7,201 nucleotides of DNA. Origin: Candidatus Latescibacterota bacterium (GTDB lineage: Bacteria > Krumholzibacteriota > Krumholzibacteriia > Krumholzibacteriales > WJIX01). Of the stretch, positions 5,090 through 7,201 are shown piece by piece (the first letter of the stretch is position 1; every line of letters begins with the position of its first letter). The notes below the pieces were generated by a model. The model did no database searches and had not been told where the DNA came from. It worked only from the letters and a program-made list of their open reading frames with translations. The DNA lies in assembly GCA_030643145.1 (NCBI GenBank), contig DAOWMJ010000099.1:1-7201 (forward strand). The letters are read 5' to 3'. The translations under genes were made by a program, and so were the position numbers.

Positions 5090-6496
5090 ATGAAAAGAAG
5101 AAATTTTTTAAGCCTGTTTGTGTTAATTGTTTTTGTAATCATGCCTTTGACAATTCAGGCGGCAGGGGAACAAGCTGGATCGATTCCATCATCATTATTG
5201 AACAAAATGCGTGAAATAGTAATAGACAAGGGGAAAATAAACGCTATCAGCAATAATGAAATTAAGAAACTTCTACCCAACCGCTCAAATGTCGGTAAAA
5301 CCGATCATTATTTTTCAGTAAGACTCGATATTAAAGGGATAACGGATCAAAAATCAACCGGGCGCTGCTGGTTATTTACGAGTTTAAATGTAATCAGGCA
5401 GAAGGTCAGGGAAAAATTCAATCTGGAGAGTTTTGAATTCTCTGAAAATTACTCATTTTTCTGGGATCAACTCGAGAAGTCTAACCTCTTTCTTGAAGGG
5501 ATTATTGAAACACGAGACAAGGATTATACGGAAAGAAAAGTCGAATGGCTTTTTAAGCATCCTATAAGTGACGGCGGAGTCTGGAACTTAGCAGTCAATG
5601 TAATAGAAAAATACGGCCTTGTTCCACTAAGTGTGATGCCTGAAACTCATCACAGCTCCAATACCAGAGATATGAGAAACATTCTCAGAATGAAACTTCG
5701 TGAAGACGGTATCCGTCTGCGCCAGATGCACAAAGAGGAAATACCGATCGAAGCACTGCGTAAAGCAAAAGAAGAAATGTTGATAGATATCTATAAATTG
5801 CTGGTTTACCACCTTGGCGAACCCCCCGCGGAATTCACATGGCGTTACAAGGATAAAGACGACAAAATCAGTGAACCGAAGAAATATACTCCCTCTGAGT
5901 TCTTCAAAGAAACGATTGATGTTGATCTGAAAGACTACGTTATGCTGATGAACGATCCCACGCGCCCATATCATAAACTCTATGAAATAGAATATGACCG
6001 CAATATAGTTGAGGGCTTCAACTGGAAATATATAAATCTCCCAAACAAAGATCTAAAAAAGTTCGCGAAGGCATCTCTTTTAGACGGAGAGGTGATGTAT
6101 TTTTCCTGTGACGTCGGCAAACAGCTAAACCGTAAGGAGGGCCTTCTGAGTCTGGATAACAATGATTATGAAGCCCTGTATGGAATTAAATTCGGCATGA
6201 ACAAAAAGGAGCGTATCCTCGCCTCGGCGAGCGGCTCCACACACGGAATGGCTCTTGTCGGTATGGAAACAACTGAAAAAGGAAAACCAACAAAATGGCT
6301 CCTTGAAAACAGCTGGGGTGAAGAAGAGGGACAAAAGGGTTTTGTTACCATGACAGATCAGTGGTTTGATGAATATATGTTCAGAATTGTAATTCACAGG
6401 GACTATATTTCATCGGATGTCCTTGAAATCCTCAAGGAAGAACCTCTTCATCTTCACCCATGGGATCCGATGTTTCTGCCGGTCGAAGATAAATAA
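5090..6496 (+). CDS. Exported bleomycin hydrolase/aminopeptidase C-family (C1B) peptidase
   Basis: A 468-residue cysteine aminopeptidase of family C1B (PepC, bleomycin hydrolase), which removes N-terminal residues from many peptides and usually forms a hexameric barrel. Residues 1-24 or 25 are a Sec signal peptide (KRR start, hydrophobic core, IQA|AG), so this copy should work outside the cytoplasm. There is no lipobox Cys. The catalytic set is complete: Gln87 and Cys93 in DQKSTGRCWLF, His385 in STHGMALVG and Asn407 in ENSWG. Other family blocks are present: DGGVWNLAVNVIEKYGLVP (from ~161), DYVMLMNDPTRPYHKLYEI (~282-300) and CDVGKQ (~340). The mature length (~443) is normal. The C-terminal tail, which reaches into the active site in this family, reads PWDPMFLPVEDK instead of the short PWDPMGALA-type ending of classic PepC. 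pepT follows after 16 bases, so the two are probably co-transcribed from the promoter at 5001-5029. The name pepC would fit, but the export signal sets it apart from the cytosolic enzyme. Confidence 0.92.
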   Translation: MKRRNFLSLFVLIVFVIMPLTIQAAGEQAGSIPSSLLNKMREIVIDKGKINAISNNEIKKLLPNRSNVGKTDHYFSVRLDIKGITDQKSTGRCWLFTSLNVIRQKVREKFNLESFEFSENYSFFWDQLEKSNLFLEGIIETRDKDYTERKVEWLFKHPISDGGVWNLAVNVIEKYGLVPLSVMPETHHSSNTRDMRNILRMKLREDGIRLRQMHKEEIPIEALRKAKEEMLIDIYKLLVYHLGEPPAEFTWRYKDKDDKISEPKKYTPSEFFKETIDVDLKDYVMLMNDPTRPYHKLYEIEYDRNIVEGFNWKYINLPNKDLKKFAKASLLDGEVMYFSCDVGKQLNRKEGLLSLDNNDYEALYGIKFGMNKKERILASASGSTHGMALVGMETTEKGKPTKWLLENSWGEEEGQKGFVTMTDQWFDEYMFRIVIHRDYISSDVLEILKEEPLHLHPWDPMFLPVEDK

Positions 6497-6512
6497 CCAG
6501 GAAAGGATAAAT

Positions 6513-7201
6513 ATGACAGATCTAGTCAGCAGATTTATTGAATATGTCAAGATCGACACAACATCCGACGAAGAATCGAAAGAGAGCCCCAGTACAAAGA
6601 TCCAGTTTGATCTGGCTGAAAAACTAGCCGACGAACTTATTGCTCTCGGTCTGAAAGATGTCGGCGTTGACGAACACTGTTATGTAATGGCTACACTCCC
6701 AAGCAATACTGACAAGAAAATTCCTGTCATCGGGTTCTTAGCCCATCTCGATACCTCTCCGGAAGTATCCGGCGCTGATGTCACACCCCGGATCATCGAA
6801 GACTACGACGGAAAGGAGATTGTACTGAACGCGGAAAAAGATATTATCCTTTCCCCTGAGAGTTTTCCGGAGCTTAATGATTATATCGGGGACACTCTCA
6901 TTACTACCGACGGAACAACCCTTCTCGGCGCCGACGATAAGGCCGGAATCGCGGAGATAATGTCCGCTGTGGAACACCTGATCAAAAACCCTGACATCAA
7001 ACACGGTACTATCAAAATAGGATTTACCCCCGATGAGGAAATTGGAAAGGGAACAGATCATTTCGACGTGAAAAAGTTCGGGGCGGATTTCGCGTATACT
7101 CTTGATGGAGGAAAACTTGGAGAACTCGAGTTCGAAAATTTCAATGCCGCAAAAGCAATAATAACCATTAAGGGACGCAATATACACCCGGGGTATGCCA
7201 A
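6513..7201 (+). CDS. pepT: Peptidase T (tripeptide aminopeptidase, M20B), N-terminal part
   Basis: The first 229 residues of a protein that in Salmonella and relatives is about 410 long; the rest lies beyond the right edge. PepT is a cytosolic dizinc enzyme that releases the N-terminal residue of tripeptides. Similarity to known PepT is high and nearly colinear. His78 and Asp80 (AHLDTSP), Asp141 (LLGADDKAG), Glu175 (general base) and Glu176 (TPDEEIGKG) and Asp198 (YTLDGG) fit the zinc and catalytic positions, and ELEFENFNAA and HPG follow. The last zinc ligand (near 379 in Salmonella) is out of view. There is no signal peptide. The ATG at 6513 has AGGAAAGG (6499-6506) six bases upstream. It sits 16 bases after the C1B stop codon and so is likely the second gene of that operon, acting on tripeptides after import. 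Confidence 0.95.
   Translation, partial: MTDLVSRFIEYVKIDTTSDEESKESPSTKIQFDLAEKLADELIALGLKDVGVDEHCYVMATLPSNTDKKIPVIGFLAHLDTSPEVSGADVTPRIIEDYDGKEIVLNAEKDIILSPESFPELNDYIGDTLITTDGTTLLGADDKAGIAEIMSAVEHLIKNPDIKHGTIKIGFTPDEEIGKGTDHFDVKKFGADFAYTLDGGKLGELEFENFNAAKAIITIKGRNIHPGYA

Overview
The window is a stretch of bacterial chromosome of moderate GC content, dominated by peptidases. Five protein genes are recognisable: (1) the N-terminal part of a secreted papain-like (C1A) cysteine peptidase, minus strand, running off the left edge; (2) a single-pass membrane protein with a TPR-like segment and a C-terminal SPOR domain, plus strand; (3) a very large secreted metallopeptidase that joins an M1 aminopeptidase-like module, a middle region, an M28 aminopeptidase module and a C-terminal PDZ domain, minus strand; (4) a bleomycin hydrolase/aminopeptidase C-family (C1B) peptidase with a signal peptide, plus strand; (5) the first part of peptidase T (pepT, M20B tripeptidase), 16 bases downstream of gene 4, running off the right edge. 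There are no RNA genes, insertion sequences, CRISPR arrays or recognisable phage genes.

Layout: genes 1 and 2 diverge from a 366-base intergenic region holding one promoter candidate for each direction, a 14-base perfect palindrome on the plus-strand promoter and a GC-rich hairpin. Genes 2 and 3 converge on a 72-base gap with no convincing terminator. Gene 3 and the gene 4-5 pair diverge from a 206-base region that is the most regulation-like part of the window. It has an extended -10 promoter facing left, a well-spaced sigma70-type promoter facing right, a perfect dyad (TTTACA-N5-TGTAAA) over the right-facing -10, and four copies of AACTGT, two pointing outward with each transcript.

How the genes could work together (inference): the secreted C1A and M1-M28-PDZ enzymes would attack proteins and peptides outside the cytoplasm. 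The exported C1B enzyme would trim N-terminal residues in the periplasm, and cytosolic PepT would finish imported tripeptides. This would suit a heterotroph that feeds on protein or peptides. The SPOR protein is a cell-envelope/peptidoglycan protein and need not belong to this pathway.

Organism: Sec-type signal peptides, Shine-Dalgarno sites and a SPOR domain indicate a didermic bacterium. The C1A and SPOR sequences look like those of the FCB group (Bacteroidetes-related and neighbouring candidate phyla), but this is a low-confidence impression from protein style. No phylogenetic marker gene is present.
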